DNA of 64,000 nt, taken from positions 310,001-374,000 of the forward strand of contig CAWHDH010000021.1 of NCBI GenBank assembly GCA_963828075.1, written 5' to 3'. Below are positions 17,736 to 28,101 of this stretch, piece after piece; within the stretch, counting starts at the first letter, position 1, and each line of letters begins with the position of its first letter. This DNA is from JACCYI01 sp963828075 (GTDB lineage Bacteria; Actinomycetota; Thermoleophilia; Solirubrobacterales; Solirubrobacteraceae). A program made the translations under genes and the position numbers. The notes under the pieces were generated by a model. It searched no databases. It saw only the letters and a program-made list of their open reading frames with translations, and was not told where the DNA came from.

Positions 17736-18394
17736 CGGCCGAGGTCCGCGGCGGCGGCCTCGTCGACCAGCACGCGGACCGGGCGCACGTGCGCCGCCGG
17801 CGACGACGGATCGGCCGGCTCGCCGAACGCCCGCGCCACCGCGGGCGCCTTGTCGGCGCCCGCGACCATGAACAGCACCTCGCGCGCGGCGTTGATGAGC
17901 GGCAGCGTGAACGTCACGCGCGGGACGTAGGGCTCCATCCCCGCCTCGGGCACGGCGACGACCAGCCGCTCGCGCTCCTGCACCGCCGGCTTGCCGGGAA
18001 ACAGCGAGGCGCAGTGGGCGTCGGGGCCGAGGCCGAGCAGGACGAGGTCGAACGCCGGCGCGTCCCCGAGGCGCTCGCGGATCAGCGCCTCGTAGCGCTC
18101 GGCGGCCGCCTCGGCGCCGAGCTCGCCCTCGATGCGGTGCAGCCGGGCCCGCATCGGGACCGGCACGATGGCGAGGTTCGAGCGCGGGTCGTCCGGCCCG
18201 ACGGCGCGATCGTCGGAGAACCACAGGACCGCGTCGCCCAGGTCGGCGCCCGACGCGAGGATCTCGTACGCGCGCTTGGGCGACGAGCCGCCCGCCAGCG
18301 CGATCTGGCCGCCCGCGGCGGCGACCTCGGCGATGCGCCGGGCGCCGGCCTCGGCGACGGCGCCGCCGTCCGGCAGGACGTCGAGGTGAATCAC
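17732..18394 (-). CDS. pgl: 6-phosphogluconolactonase
   Basis: 220 residues of the DevB/SugC type. Motifs: QIALAGGSSPKRAYEILA (substrate loop), VLWFSDDRAVGPDDPRSNLA (the usual F.DER replaced by FSDDRAV), FDLVLLGLGPDAHCASLFPG (the conserved lGmGpDGHtaSLFPG motif), and PRVTFTLPLINAAREVLFMV near the C-terminus. It hydrolyses 6-phosphogluconolactone, the product of Zwf encoded two genes upstream. The ROK kinase gene overlaps its 3' end by 4 bp. Confidence 0.93.
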   Translation of the reverse strand: MIHLDVLPDGGAVAEAGARRIAEVAAAGGQIALAGGSSPKRAYEILASGADLGDAVLWFSDDRAVGPDDPRSNLAIVPVPMRARLHRIEGELGAEAAAERYEALIRERLGDAPAFDLVLLGLGPDAHCASLFPGKPAVQERERLVVAVPEAGMEPYVPRVTFTLPLINAAREVLFMVAGADKAPAVARAFGEPADPSSPAAHVRPVRVLVDEAAAADLGR

Positions 18395-18410
18395 AGGGGC
18401 GATTCCTACA

Positions 18411-19475
18411 TCACCGCGCCATCGCGCGCGCTGCGGCGAGCGCCGGGCGGTAGGTCGGGTCGCGGAGCAGCGCCTGGCGCACCCCCTCGCCGAGGATGCC
18501 CGCCTCCCCGCGCGACGCGCCCAGGACCGTCCAGCTCTGCTCGCGCCCGTCGCGGGCGCGCCGCATCGCGCGCAGGCCGCCGGGGCTCCGGTCCAGCGAC
18601 ACCGCCTCGCCGGACGCCATCTCGACCGTCACGCCGCTCAGCCCCGGCGCGGTCTGCTCCGCGGCCGGTTGCAGCTTCAGGCGAACCTCCCCGCGCCGCG
18701 CGCGGACCGTGCCGGACCGCTCGTCGCCGCGCTCGCCGAGGCGCGCCGGGCGCCACCCGAGCCGCGACGCGAGCCATCCGAGGAACAGCATCCCGGCCGC
18801 CGCCGAGTCGTGGCGGTGGCGGACGGTCACCGCGCTGATCTCGCCGAGCGAGCGCCGCAGCGACGGCGGGTCGAACGCCGCGGCGACGCGCTCACGCCAC
18901 GGGGTCGAGCGCAGCCACGCGAGGTCGACGACGTACATGTCGTCGGCGAGCTCCTCGGCCCGGGCCAGGCTGACGTCGACCTCGGGCTCGTCGAGCGAGT
19001 CGATGAGCACGACCTGCGCGATCCGGCGCATGGCGTCGATGCCCTCGGCGTGGCCGTGGGGCGCCCACGCCAGCGTGACGAGGTCGGTGACCACCAGCGG
19101 GTCGACGATCGTGTCGAGCGACGAGAGGTGCTGCGGCCCCATCATCAGCTCGACGCGCTCGCGGGCGACGGCGAGCCGGCCCGCCCCGCGGACGTCCTCG
19201 GCGGTCATGCTCGCGCGGGCGTCGAGCGTGGTCTGGCCGCGCCGCACCGCGCAGACGATCGCCCGCGACGGGTGGTAGCGACCCACCCGCTGCAGGCGGT
19301 TCTCGACCTCCCCGCGGAACTCGGCGTCGACGATCGCGACGAGGTTGAGCACGCGCGCCGGGACGAAGGCCTCCGACGCGGAGTGGCGCTCGGCGAGCAG
19401 CTGCCGCAGCGCCGCCTCGATCTTCGCCGGCGACGTGTCGCGCTCCTCCCAGACGTCCTCGAGCATCTCGGGCAC
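18411..19475 (-). CDS. opcA: Glucose-6-phosphate dehydrogenase assembly protein OpcA
   Basis: 354 residues. OpcA is an actinobacterial/cyanobacterial partner needed for full activity and assembly of Zwf; it lies directly downstream of zwf (11-bp gap), as usual. Recognisable segments: VWEERDTSPAKIEAALRQLL near the N-terminus, HPSRAIVCAVRRG, RVELMMGPQHLSSLDTIVDP, DLVTLAWAPHG, VVDLAWLRSTPWRERVAAAF, and the C-terminal domain with RPARLGERGDER. No membrane or signal segment. The first and second OpcA domains are both complete. Confidence 0.9.
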   Translation of the reverse strand: MPEMLEDVWEERDTSPAKIEAALRQLLAERHSASEAFVPARVLNLVAIVDAEFRGEVENRLQRVGRYHPSRAIVCAVRRGQTTLDARASMTAEDVRGAGRLAVARERVELMMGPQHLSSLDTIVDPLVVTDLVTLAWAPHGHAEGIDAMRRIAQVVLIDSLDEPEVDVSLARAEELADDMYVVDLAWLRSTPWRERVAAAFDPPSLRRSLGEISAVTVRHRHDSAAAGMLFLGWLASRLGWRPARLGERGDERSGTVRARRGEVRLKLQPAAEQTAPGLSGVTVEMASGEAVSLDRSPGGLRAMRRARDGREQSWTVLGASRGEAGILGEGVRQALLRDPTYRPALAAARAMAR

Positions 19476-19486
19476 GCCGGCGCCTC

Positions 19487-21031
19487 CTAGAGGCCTCGCC
19501 AGTGGCGGCCCTCGCCCAGCAGGCGGTCGGCCTCCTCAGGCCCGGGCGATCCCGCCTCGTAGCTCGCCGGCGGCGGCTGGCCGTCGCCCTGCCACGCCTG
19601 CAGGATCGGGTCGATGATCGCCCACTGCGCGAGCGCCTCGTCGTTGCGGGTGAAGAGCGTCGCCTCGCCGCGCATCGCGTCCATGATCAGCCGCTCGTAG
19701 GCCTCCGGCGACTGCGACATGAACGACGTGCCGTAGTTGAACTCCATGTTCACCGGGCGGATCCGCATGCGCGTGCCGGGGATCTTCGCCCCGAGCGAGA
19801 TCGAGACCCCCTCGTTGGGCTGCATGGTCAGGACGATCTGGTTGGGCTGGGCGCCGACCGACCCCTCGTCGGCGCCGAACGCGCGGGTCGGGACCGGCTT
19901 GAGCATCACCGCGATCTCCGTGACCTTGCGCGCCAGCCGCTTGCCGGTCCGCAGCACGATCGGGACGCCGGCCCAGCGCCAGTTCTGGACCTCGAGCCGC
20001 AGCGCGGCGTACGTCTCGGTCCGCGACTCGTCCGGCACCCCCTCCTCGTCGAGGTAGCCCGGCACCTCCTCGCCCGCCACCATGCCGCCCGTGTACTGGG
20101 CGCGGACGGTCGTCTGCCCGACCTCCTCGGGGCTCGGCGGCCGGATCGCCGAGAGCACCTTGACCTTCTCGTCGCGGATCTTGTCGGCCTCGAACGACGC
20201 CGGCGGCTCCATGCACAGCAGCGTCACGAGCTGGAGCATGTGGTTCTGCACGAGGTCGCGCAGCGCGCCGGAGGAGTCGTAGTAGCCGGCGCGCGTGCCG
20301 ATCCCGATGTCCTCGGACGCCGTGATCTGGACGTGGTCGATGTAGGAGCGGTTCCAGACCGGCTCGAACATGAGGTTCGAGAACCGGAACGCCAGCATGT
20401 TCTGGACCGTCTCCTTGCCCAGGTAGTGGTCGATGCGAAAGACCTGCTTCTCCCGGAACGCGCTCGACACGACCTCCTGGAGCTCCTGGGCGGAGGCCAG
20501 GTCGGTCCCGAACGGCTTCTCGATGATCACCCGCACCTCGGCCTCGCTCGAGCGGTGCAGGCCCGCCTCCTTGAGGTGGCTGACGATGACCGGGAAGTAC
20601 TCGGGCGCGACGGAGAGGTAGTGCGCCTTGTTGAGCGGCAGGTCGTGCTCGGCGTCGAGCTCGGCGAGCTTCTCGCCGAGCCGCGGGTACCCCGTCTCGT
20701 CGTCGAACGGGAAGCCGATGTAATACAGCCGCTCGAGCAGCCCGTCGAGCACCGTCGGGTCGGGTGACCGGCGCGAGAACTGCTCGATCGACTCGCGGGC
20801 GGCGGCGCGGAAGTCCTCGTCGGACTGGTCGCGGCGCGAGATCCCGACGAGGTTGAAGCGCTCGGGCAGCGACCCCTCGTGAGCGAGGTTGTAGATCGCC
20901 GGCAGCAGCTTGCGGCGCGCGAGGTCCCCGCTCGCGCCGAAGATGCTGAGCGTCGTCGGCGGGACCGGGAAGCGCTCCAGGCCGGCGACGAGCGGGTTGG
21001 GCGCGTCTGCGGGCGTCGCCTGCGCCGCCAT
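19487..21031 (-). CDS. zwf: Glucose-6-phosphate 1-dehydrogenase
   Basis: 514 residues; oxidises glucose-6-P to 6-phosphogluconolactone with NADP+. The N-terminal Rossmann motif is TTLSIFGASGDLARRKLLPA; the active-site signature is RIDHYLGKETVQNMLAFRFS; VIIEKPFGTDLASAQEL and the C-terminal MEFNYGTSF...PEAYERLIMDAMRGEATLF segments are standard. ATG at 21031 is 5 bp beyond the gnd stop at 21037. It is embedded in the operon with its assembly factor OpcA and the next two enzymes of the pathway. Confidence 0.95.
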   Translation of the reverse strand: MAAQATPADAPNPLVAGLERFPVPPTTLSIFGASGDLARRKLLPAIYNLAHEGSLPERFNLVGISRRDQSDEDFRAAARESIEQFSRRSPDPTVLDGLLERLYYIGFPFDDETGYPRLGEKLAELDAEHDLPLNKAHYLSVAPEYFPVIVSHLKEAGLHRSSEAEVRVIIEKPFGTDLASAQELQEVVSSAFREKQVFRIDHYLGKETVQNMLAFRFSNLMFEPVWNRSYIDHVQITASEDIGIGTRAGYYDSSGALRDLVQNHMLQLVTLLCMEPPASFEADKIRDEKVKVLSAIRPPSPEEVGQTTVRAQYTGGMVAGEEVPGYLDEEGVPDESRTETYAALRLEVQNWRWAGVPIVLRTGKRLARKVTEIAVMLKPVPTRAFGADEGSVGAQPNQIVLTMQPNEGVSISLGAKIPGTRMRIRPVNMEFNYGTSFMSQSPEAYERLIMDAMRGEATLFTRNDEALAQWAIIDPILQAWQGDGQPPPASYEAGSPGPEEADRLLGEGRHWRGL

Positions 21032-21036
21032 CGGAC

Positions 21037-21951
<915 letters not shown>

Positions 21952-22041
21952 CAGTGGTTCCTCCAGTGGGTCGGTGTGCACTCGGGCGAGTCCCGGGGGC
22001 CGCCAGGCAAGGACGCAGGGAGGGGACAAGGGCGGAGCCCT

Positions 22042-22081
22042 GGCCCCGACTGAGGACGCCGCATGGCGGTCATCCGGGGCC
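22042..22081. other. Nested inverted repeat in the tal-pgi/gnd gap
   Basis: GGCCCCG (22042-22048) pairs with CGGGGCC (22075-22081), enclosing CGCC-GCAT-GGCG (22057-22068). The structure lies in the 167-bp gap between tal-pgi and gnd. It has no T-tract. It could be an mRNA processing or partial termination site that separates the non-oxidative from the oxidative genes. Confidence 0.4.
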
Positions 22082-22118
22082 GTCCGAGAGTGCGCCGATC
22101 CGCTGGAGGGGCCACTTC

Positions 22119-24824
22119 TCAAATCCTCCCGTTGAGCTCGTCGATGCCGGCGGCCGGGTCGGCGGCGGAGAGCCGGACGCGGACGGCGCGCAGCCCGGTC
22201 GCGCGCAGCGTCTGAAGGTCGCCGTCGGCCTGCGCGGAGATCAGCGTGCGGAAGCCGAAGGGCCGCCCGGGGATCTCCAGATCCTCGTCCGAGTCGTGCA
22301 CGAGCTGCAGGAACGCGCCGACGTGCGGCCCACCCTTGTGCAGCTGGCCCGTGGAGTGCAGGTAGCGCGGCCCGTAGCCGAACGTCGTGGCGACGCCGTG
22401 GCGCTCGACGATCGACTCCCGCAGCCGCGCGACGGCGGCGTCGATCGCCTCGTCGTAGGGCAGGTAGCCGTGGATCGCGACGTAGCGCGGCGGCTCGAGC
22501 CCGTCGCCGACGAGGTCGGCGACGTCGCCGTCCTCGAGGTCGGGCGCACCTTCGTCGAGCACGCGCTGGGTGGCGTCCTTGGCCGATTGGACGTTGGGCT
22601 GGTCGAACGGGTTGATCCCGAGCACCCAGCCCGCGACGGCGGTCGCGAACTCGGCGAAGAAGAACAGCCGGCCGAGGTCGTCGGGCCCGCGGAAGGTCGC
22701 GGTGACGGTCGGGTGGTCCGCCGCGGCCAGGGCGGCGACGCGCTCCGCGTTGCCCTCGTCGGGCGCCTCCTCGTTGCGCAGGTGCATGAACACGCGGTCG
22801 TGCCCGTAGTGCTCCGGGTCGAGCAGCGGCTCGTCGGCGACGGGCAGGATCCCCTTGCCCTCCTTGCCGGTGGACTCGGCGATGAGCTGCTCGACCCACA
22901 CGCCGAACGACTCGACCGGGGGGTCGACCACGAACGTGAGCTTGTCGCGGCCGCGGCGCGAGAGCTCGCCCAGCGCGATCCCCAGCCACAGGCCCGAGTT
23001 GGCGTCCGCCTGCTGGTAGTCGGCGCACGCCTGCTCGGCCACCGCGCTCGCCTGCAGGATCGCCTCGATGTCGATGCCGGCCAGCGCCGCGGGCACGAGC
23101 CCGAAGTAGGAGAGCGCCGAGTAGCGCCCGCCGATGTCGGGGTCGTTGACGAAGGCACGGCGGAAGCCGTGCTCGTCGGCGAGCGCGAGCAGCGAGGAGC
23201 CCGGGTCGGTGATCGCCGCGAAGTGCGAGCCGTCGGGCTGGAGGGAGTGGAAGTACTCGAACAGCGTCCGCGTCTCGATCGTCCCGCCCGACTTGGTCGA
23301 GACGAGGAACAGCGTCGTGTCGAGGTCGACGGCGTCGCGGACCTTGGCGATCTCGAGCGGCTCGGTGGAGTCCAGCACGTGCAGCCGCAGCCCGTTCTTG
23401 GCCTGTCCGTAGGAGAGGCGGAACACCTCGGGCGCGAGGCTCGACCCGCCCATGCCGAGCAGCACGCAGTCGGTCAGGCCCGCGTCCCGGCACTCGGTCG
23501 CGAAGTCGCGCAGCGCCTCGGCGTCGTCGAGCATCTTGTCGCCGATGGTCAGCCAGCCCAGCCGGTCGGCCAGCTCCGGGGTCCCCTCCGGCGCCCATAG
23601 CGTGGGGTCCTTGCGCCAGATGCGGCGGGCGACGTCGTCCTTGACGGCCGCCGCCGCGCGCTCGGCCAGCGGCTTCTCGAGCTCGGACGGCAGGTTCGCC
23701 TCGATCGCGGTGGGCCGCCCGGTGACCACCGCCTCGCGGCGGCGGTCGATCCCGTCGAGCAGCTTGTTCATCGGCGTCACGAACGCCTGGATGCCCTCGC
23801 GCAGCAGCTGCGCGGTGACGTCGTCGAGGTCGACGCCGGCGTCCGCGAGCGCGCGCAGGTCAGGCTCCGGGTCGATCGCCGCCGAGCCCTCCTGCGGGTC
23901 GCCGTGCTCGGCCTCGGCCACCAGCGTCGGCAGCGGCATCGTGTTCACGGTGTCCGGCCCGACGAGGCCGTCGACGTACATCGTCTCGGGGTAGTGCGGG
24001 TTCTTGACGCCGGTCGACGCCCACAGCGGCCGCTGCACCGGGCAGCCGGCGTCGCGCAGGGCGGCGAACCCGCCGCCGCCGAAGACCTCGGTGAAGGCGC
24101 GGTAGGCGGCGCGCGCGTTGGCCAGACCGGCGCGGCCCGCGAGCTCCGGGCGGCCGATCGCCTCCAGGCGCCGGTCGACCTCGGTGTCGACGCGCGAGAC
24201 GAAGAACGAGGCGACCGAGTGGCGGTCCAGCGGCCGGCCGTCAGCGCGGCGGCGCTCCATCGCGCGGATGAAGGCGGCCATCACGTTGCGGTACGCACTG
24301 ACCGCGAACAGCAGCGTGACGTTGACGTGCATGCCCTCGTAGAGCGCCTGCTCGATCGCTCCGATCCCCGCCGGGGTCGCCGGGATCTTGATCATCAGGT
24401 TCGGCCGGTCGACCAGCCCCCAGTACTGGCGGGCCTGCTCGAGCGTCCCCTCCGTGTCGTTCGCGAGCCGCGGCGCGACCTCGAGCGACACGAACCCGTC
24501 GTGGCCGCCGCTGGACTCGTAGACCGGTCGCAGCACGTCGGCGGCGAGCTGGACGTCCTTGACGGCCATCCGGCGGTAGAGCTCGCGGGCGCTCAGCCCT
24601 TCGCGCGCGCCCTCCCCGAGCTCTGAGTCGTAGTCGGGCGAGCCGAGGATGGCCTTCTCGAAGATGGCCGGGTTCGACGTGACGCCGCGCAGCGAGGACT
24701 CGTCGACCATCCGCTGCAGCTCGCCGCCCTCGATCATCGAGCGGCGGATCTGGTCGAGCCAGACGCTCGTGCCCATCGCCGTCAGCGCGGCGAGGCGCTC
24801 GTTCACGGTGGCTGAACTGCTCAT
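22119..24824 (-). CDS. tal-pgi: Bifunctional transaldolase / glucose-6-phosphate isomerase
   Basis: 901-residue natural fusion known from several bacteria. Transaldolase (about 1-360): GTSVWLDQIRRSMIEGGELQ, SLRGVTSNPAIFEKAILGSP, VNVTLLFAVSAYRNVMAAFI, active-site Lys segment LMIKIPATPAGI, WASTGVKNPHYPETMYVDGL. Isomerase (about 375-901): VLLGMGGSSLAPEVFRL, TLFLVSTKSGGTIETRTLFE (phosphate-binding SIS loop), VNDPDIGGRYSALSYFGL, WVLGINPFDQPNVQSAKDAT. It joins the Fru-6-P/Glc-6-P step to the transaldolase step. The ATG at 24824 overlaps the stop of tkt (ATGA). Both halves retain their motifs, so both activities are expected. Confidence 0.95.
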   Translation of the reverse strand: MSSSATVNERLAALTAMGTSVWLDQIRRSMIEGGELQRMVDESSLRGVTSNPAIFEKAILGSPDYDSELGEGAREGLSARELYRRMAVKDVQLAADVLRPVYESSGGHDGFVSLEVAPRLANDTEGTLEQARQYWGLVDRPNLMIKIPATPAGIGAIEQALYEGMHVNVTLLFAVSAYRNVMAAFIRAMERRRADGRPLDRHSVASFFVSRVDTEVDRRLEAIGRPELAGRAGLANARAAYRAFTEVFGGGGFAALRDAGCPVQRPLWASTGVKNPHYPETMYVDGLVGPDTVNTMPLPTLVAEAEHGDPQEGSAAIDPEPDLRALADAGVDLDDVTAQLLREGIQAFVTPMNKLLDGIDRRREAVVTGRPTAIEANLPSELEKPLAERAAAAVKDDVARRIWRKDPTLWAPEGTPELADRLGWLTIGDKMLDDAEALRDFATECRDAGLTDCVLLGMGGSSLAPEVFRLSYGQAKNGLRLHVLDSTEPLEIAKVRDAVDLDTTLFLVSTKSGGTIETRTLFEYFHSLQPDGSHFAAITDPGSSLLALADEHGFRRAFVNDPDIGGRYSALSYFGLVPAALAGIDIEAILQASAVAEQACADYQQADANSGLWLGIALGELSRRGRDKLTFVVDPPVESFGVWVEQLIAESTGKEGKGILPVADEPLLDPEHYGHDRVFMHLRNEEAPDEGNAERVAALAAADHPTVTATFRGPDDLGRLFFFAEFATAVAGWVLGINPFDQPNVQSAKDATQRVLDEGAPDLEDGDVADLVGDGLEPPRYVAIHGYLPYDEAIDAAVARLRESIVERHGVATTFGYGPRYLHSTGQLHKGGPHVGAFLQLVHDSDEDLEIPGRPFGFRTLISAQADGDLQTLRATGLRAVRVRLSAADPAAGIDELNGRI

Positions 24825-26857
24825 GACGAGGCGCTCCTCGCACGTTCGAGCGACCGGCGGGCCCGCTCGGCCACCTTCTCCCCAGTGAAGCCGAAGTGCG
24901 GGAACAGCTCGCCCGCCGGGGCGGACGCGCCGAAGTACTCCATCGCCTGGACCTCGCCGAGGTCGCCGACCCAGCGGTGCCAGCCCAGGGCGGCGGCCGC
25001 CTCCACGGCCACCCGCGCGCGGACGGACGGGGGCAGGACCGAGTCGCGGTAGGCGTCGTCCTGCTCGGCGAAGCGGTCGATGCACGGCATCGAGACCACG
25101 CGCGCCTTGACGCCTTCGCCGGCGAGGACGTCGGCGGCCTCGACCGCCACGTGGACCTCCGAACCCGTGGCCATGAGGATCACGTCGGGCTCGCCCCCCT
25201 GGGCATCGCGATACACGTAGGCGCCGCGCGTGACCGCGTCGTCGGGGATCGCGTCCGGATCCATGATCGGGAGGCCCTGGCGGGTGAGCGCCAGCGCGGT
25301 CGGCCGCTCGGTCTGGTTGACCGCGTGGCGCCACGCCAGCGCCGTCTCGTTGAAGTCGGCCGGGCGGACGACGTCGACGTTCGGCGTCGCGCGCAGCTGC
25401 GCGAGCTGCTCGATCGGCTGGTGCGTCGGGCCGTCCTCGCCCACGCCGATCGAGTCGTGCGTGTACACGAAGATCGACGGGACCCGCATGATCGCCGCGA
25501 TGCGGATCGACGCCTTCATGTAGTCCGAGAAGATCAGGAAGGTCGCGCCGTAGCCGCGCAGGCCGCTCAGCACGAGCCCGTTGACGCACGCCCCCATCCC
25601 GTGCTCGCGGATCCCGAAGTGCAGGTTGCGGCCGGCGTAGGAGCCGCGCTCGACGCTGTCGGCGCCCTCGATCAGCGTCAGCGTGCTCGGCGCGAGGTCG
25701 GCCGACCCGCCCACCAGCTCGGGGACGCGCTCGGCCACCCACTGCAGCACCTCGTTGGAGGCCTTGCGCGTGGCCACCGACTTCCCCGCCGGCTTGGTCG
25801 GCCGGTCGGCGTCCCAGCCCTCCGGCGGGCGGCGCTGCGTGGTGATGCGCTCGAACTCGGCGGCGAGGTCGGGGTGCTCGGAGCGATAGGCCTCGAAGCG
25901 CTCGTGCCACTCCGCCGCGTTCTCCTTCCCGCGGTCGACGGTTGCGGCGCGGAAGTGCTCGAGCGCCTCGTCGGCGACGAAGAACGGCTCGTCGCTCGGG
26001 TAGCCGTAGACCTCCTTGGTGAGCTTGACCTCGTCCTCGCCGAGCGGCGCGCCGTGGGCGCCGTGCGTGTCCTGCTTGTTGGGCGAGCCGACCGCGATGT
26101 GGGTCCGCACGACGATCATCGACGGGCGATCGGTCACCTCGCGCGCCTCGGCCAGCGCGTTCTCGATGCGGTCGAGCCCGAGGTCCTCGCCCAGCCGCAG
26201 CACGTGCCAGCCGTACGCCTCGTAGCGGGCCGCGACGTCTTCGGAGAACGACAGCTCGGTGTCGCCCTCGATCGAGATGTGGTTGTCGTCCCAGAAGGCG
26301 ATCAGGCGGCCGAGGCCGAGGTGGCCGGCCAGCGAGCTCGCCTCGGACGAGATGCCCTCCTGCAGGTCGCCGTCGGAGGCGATCACGTAGGTGTAGTGAT
26401 CGACGATCTCGTGGCCCTCGCGGTTGAAGCGCGCGGCCAGCATCCGCTCGGCGAGCGCCATGCCGACCGCCGTCGCGATGCCCTGGCCCAGCGGGCCGGT
26501 GGTGGTCTCGATCCCGGGCGAGTGGTTGTACTCGGGGTGGCCGGGCGTCTTGGAGTCGAGCTGGCGGAAGCGCTTGAGCTCGTCCAGCGGCATGTCGTAG
26601 CCGCTCAGGTACAGCGTCGAGTACAGGAGCATCGAGGCGTGGCCCGCGGACAGGACGAAGCGGTCGCGATCGGGCCAGTCGGGCTCGGTCGGCGAGTGGC
26701 GCATCGCGCGCGTGTAGAGCACGTACGTGAGCGGCGCGAGGGCCATCGGCGTCCCGGGGTGGCCGGAGTTGGCCTTCTGGACTCCATCCATCGACAGCGT
26801 GCGGATCGTGTTGACGCAGAGCTCGTCGAGCGTTGCGGGATCCGTGGCGACGGACAT
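24821..26857 (-). CDS. tkt: Transketolase
   Basis: 678 residues, thiamine-diphosphate enzyme of the pentose phosphate pathway. MDGVQKANSGHPGTPMALAP is the N-terminal signature; the ThDP motif is ASDGDLQEGISSEASSLAGH through FWDDNHISIEG; the second-domain signature YGATFLIFSDYMKASIRIAA and VYTHDSIGVGEDGPTHQPIE are complete. The ATG at 26857 has GAGAGGAA upstream; an in-frame ATG at 26875 and other upstream codons are less likely. It is the first gene of the nine-gene leftward sugar-phosphate operon that ends at 14440. Confidence 0.95.
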   Translation of the reverse strand: MSVATDPATLDELCVNTIRTLSMDGVQKANSGHPGTPMALAPLTYVLYTRAMRHSPTEPDWPDRDRFVLSAGHASMLLYSTLYLSGYDMPLDELKRFRQLDSKTPGHPEYNHSPGIETTTGPLGQGIATAVGMALAERMLAARFNREGHEIVDHYTYVIASDGDLQEGISSEASSLAGHLGLGRLIAFWDDNHISIEGDTELSFSEDVAARYEAYGWHVLRLGEDLGLDRIENALAEAREVTDRPSMIVVRTHIAVGSPNKQDTHGAHGAPLGEDEVKLTKEVYGYPSDEPFFVADEALEHFRAATVDRGKENAAEWHERFEAYRSEHPDLAAEFERITTQRRPPEGWDADRPTKPAGKSVATRKASNEVLQWVAERVPELVGGSADLAPSTLTLIEGADSVERGSYAGRNLHFGIREHGMGACVNGLVLSGLRGYGATFLIFSDYMKASIRIAAIMRVPSIFVYTHDSIGVGEDGPTHQPIEQLAQLRATPNVDVVRPADFNETALAWRHAVNQTERPTALALTRQGLPIMDPDAIPDDAVTRGAYVYRDAQGGEPDVILMATGSEVHVAVEAADVLAGEGVKARVVSMPCIDRFAEQDDAYRDSVLPPSVRARVAVEAAAALGWHRWVGDLGEVQAMEYFGASAPAGELFPHFGFTGEKVAERARRSLERARSASS

Positions 26858-26970
26858 CGGGCGGTTCCTCTCCATAGTTCTCAGATCGGGCGTGACGCTA
26901 CCGACTTGCCCGCCTCGCGTCGTGTATGAACCGCAGTGCGCCATTTCCAGCCGGAAGTCCGCCCCCGGCG

Positions 26971-26976
26971 TACCCT
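26971..26976 (+). promoter_or_regulatory. -10-like TACCCT upstream of msrB
   Basis: TACCCT ends 6 nt before the ATG of msrB at 26983. No RBS and no clear -35. Probable leaderless start. Confidence 0.45.
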
Positions 26977-26982
26977 TTGAGC

Positions 26983-27387
26983 ATGAGCACAAAGGTCGAG
27001 AAGTCCGACGCGGAATGGCGCGAGTCGCTGACGCCCGAGCAGTACGAGGTCCTGCGCCGCAGCGGGACCGAGCGCGCCTTCACGGGCGAGTACTGGAACG
27101 CCAAGGAGGACGGCGTCTACCGCTGCGCGGGCTGCGGCGCCGAGCTGTTCTCCTCCGACACGAAGTTCGACTCCGGAACGGGCTGGCCGAGCTTCACGGA
27201 CCCGATGGTCGCCGAGAACGTCGAGACGCGCCCGGACCGGTCGCTGCTGATGAAGCGCACCGAGGTCGTCTGCAAGGCCTGCGGAGGGCACCTGGGCCAC
27301 GTCTTCGACGACGGCCCGCGCGAGGCCGGGGGCAAGCGGTTCTGCATCAACTCCTGCGCGCTGGAGTTGGACACGAGCGCCAAGTAG
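26983..27387 (+). CDS. msrB: Peptide-methionine (R)-S-oxide reductase
   Basis: 134-residue cytoplasmic enzyme that reduces methionine-R-sulfoxide in proteins. Zinc ligands are Cys48, Cys51 (YRCAGCGAELF) and Cys97, Cys100 (VVCKACGGHLGHVFDDG); the catalytic Cys is Cys121 in KRFCINSCAL. The FDSGTGWPSF motif is complete. The ATG at 26983 is preferred over an upstream in-frame ATG at 26926, because the family starts near MSTKVEKSDAEWRESL and a -10 box immediately precedes it. It is divergent from tkt. Confidence 0.96.
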   Translation: MSTKVEKSDAEWRESLTPEQYEVLRRSGTERAFTGEYWNAKEDGVYRCAGCGAELFSSDTKFDSGTGWPSFTDPMVAENVETRPDRSLLMKRTEVVCKACGGHLGHVFDDGPREAGGKRFCINSCALELDTSAK

Positions 27388-27410
27388 GCGTCGCGCTTAT
27401 GCCGGGGCCC

Positions 27411-27416
27411 TAGGCT
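27411..27416 (+). promoter_or_regulatory. -10-like TAGGCT upstream of the ABC ATPase gene
   Basis: TAGGCT ends 7 nt before the GTG at 27424, in the 36-bp gap after msrB. It suggests a separate, leaderless transcript for the ABC pair. Confidence 0.4.
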
Positions 27417-27423
27417 CGGCGCA

Positions 27424-28101
27424 GTGATCCGCGCGCGAGGCCTCGTGAAGACCTTCGGCGAGGGGCGCGCCGCCCGTCGCCTGCTCGACGGCGCCGATCT
27501 CGACGTCGCGCGCGGCGAGGTGGTCGCCGTGCTCGGGCGCTCGGGCACCGGCAAGTCGACGCTGCTGCACCTCCTCGGCGGCCTGGACCGGCCGGACGCC
27601 GGCACCATCGAGGTGGCCGGCACGTCCGTGACCGGGGCGAGCGAGCGCGAGCTCTCGGCGCTGCGCTCCCGGCGGATCGGCTTCGTGTTCCAGTTCTTCC
27701 ACCTGCTGCCCGAGCTCTCCGGCGAGGGCAACGTGCTGCTTGGAGCGCGCGTGCGCGGCGCCCACCCCGACGCCGTGGCCCGCGCGCGCGATCTCGTGGA
27801 CCGGCTGGGGCTGCGGCCGGTCGCCGGGTCGCCGCCGTCGCAGCTCTCCGGCGGCGAGCAGCAGCGCTTCGCGATCGCGCGGGCGCTGGTCAACGACCCG
27901 GCGGTGCTGCTGGCCGACGAGCCGACCGGCAACCTCGACCTCGAGTCGGGGGCGGAGGTGCTGCGACTGCTGCGCGCCGGCGCCGACGAGGGCCGCGCGG
28001 TCGTGCTGGTCACCCACGACGCGGCGGCCACCGCGGTCGCCGACCGCGTCCTGGCCCTCGAGGGCGGGCGACTGGTCGAGCACGAGGCGCTCCTGGCGTG
28101 A
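27424..28101 (+). CDS. ABC transporter ATP-binding protein (LolD/MacB type)
   Basis: 225 residues. Walker A is VLGRSGTGKSTLLHLLGG; the signature is LSGGEQQRFAIARAL; Walker B is VLLADEPTGNLDLESG; VVLVTHDAAA contains the H-loop His. It belongs to the LolD/MacB/FtsE group whose partners are FtsX-fold permeases. The GTG at 27424 is the start. The stop overlaps the start of the permease gene by 4 bp (GTGA), so the pair forms one transporter. Such systems act as mechanotransmission devices rather than classic channels; cargo unknown. Confidence 0.93.
   Translation: MIRARGLVKTFGEGRAARRLLDGADLDVARGEVVAVLGRSGTGKSTLLHLLGGLDRPDAGTIEVAGTSVTGASERELSALRSRRIGFVFQFFHLLPELSGEGNVLLGARVRGAHPDAVARARDLVDRLGLRPVAGSPPSQLSGGEQQRFAIARALVNDPAVLLADEPTGNLDLESGAEVLRLLRAGADEGRAVVLVTHDAAATAVADRVLALEGGRLVEHEALLA

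Noticed and set aside
22042..22081. Intrinsic terminator between tal-pgi and gnd
   Set aside because: The nested hairpin has no T-tract on the transcribed strand, and gnd would lose its promoter. Kept only as a possible RNA element.
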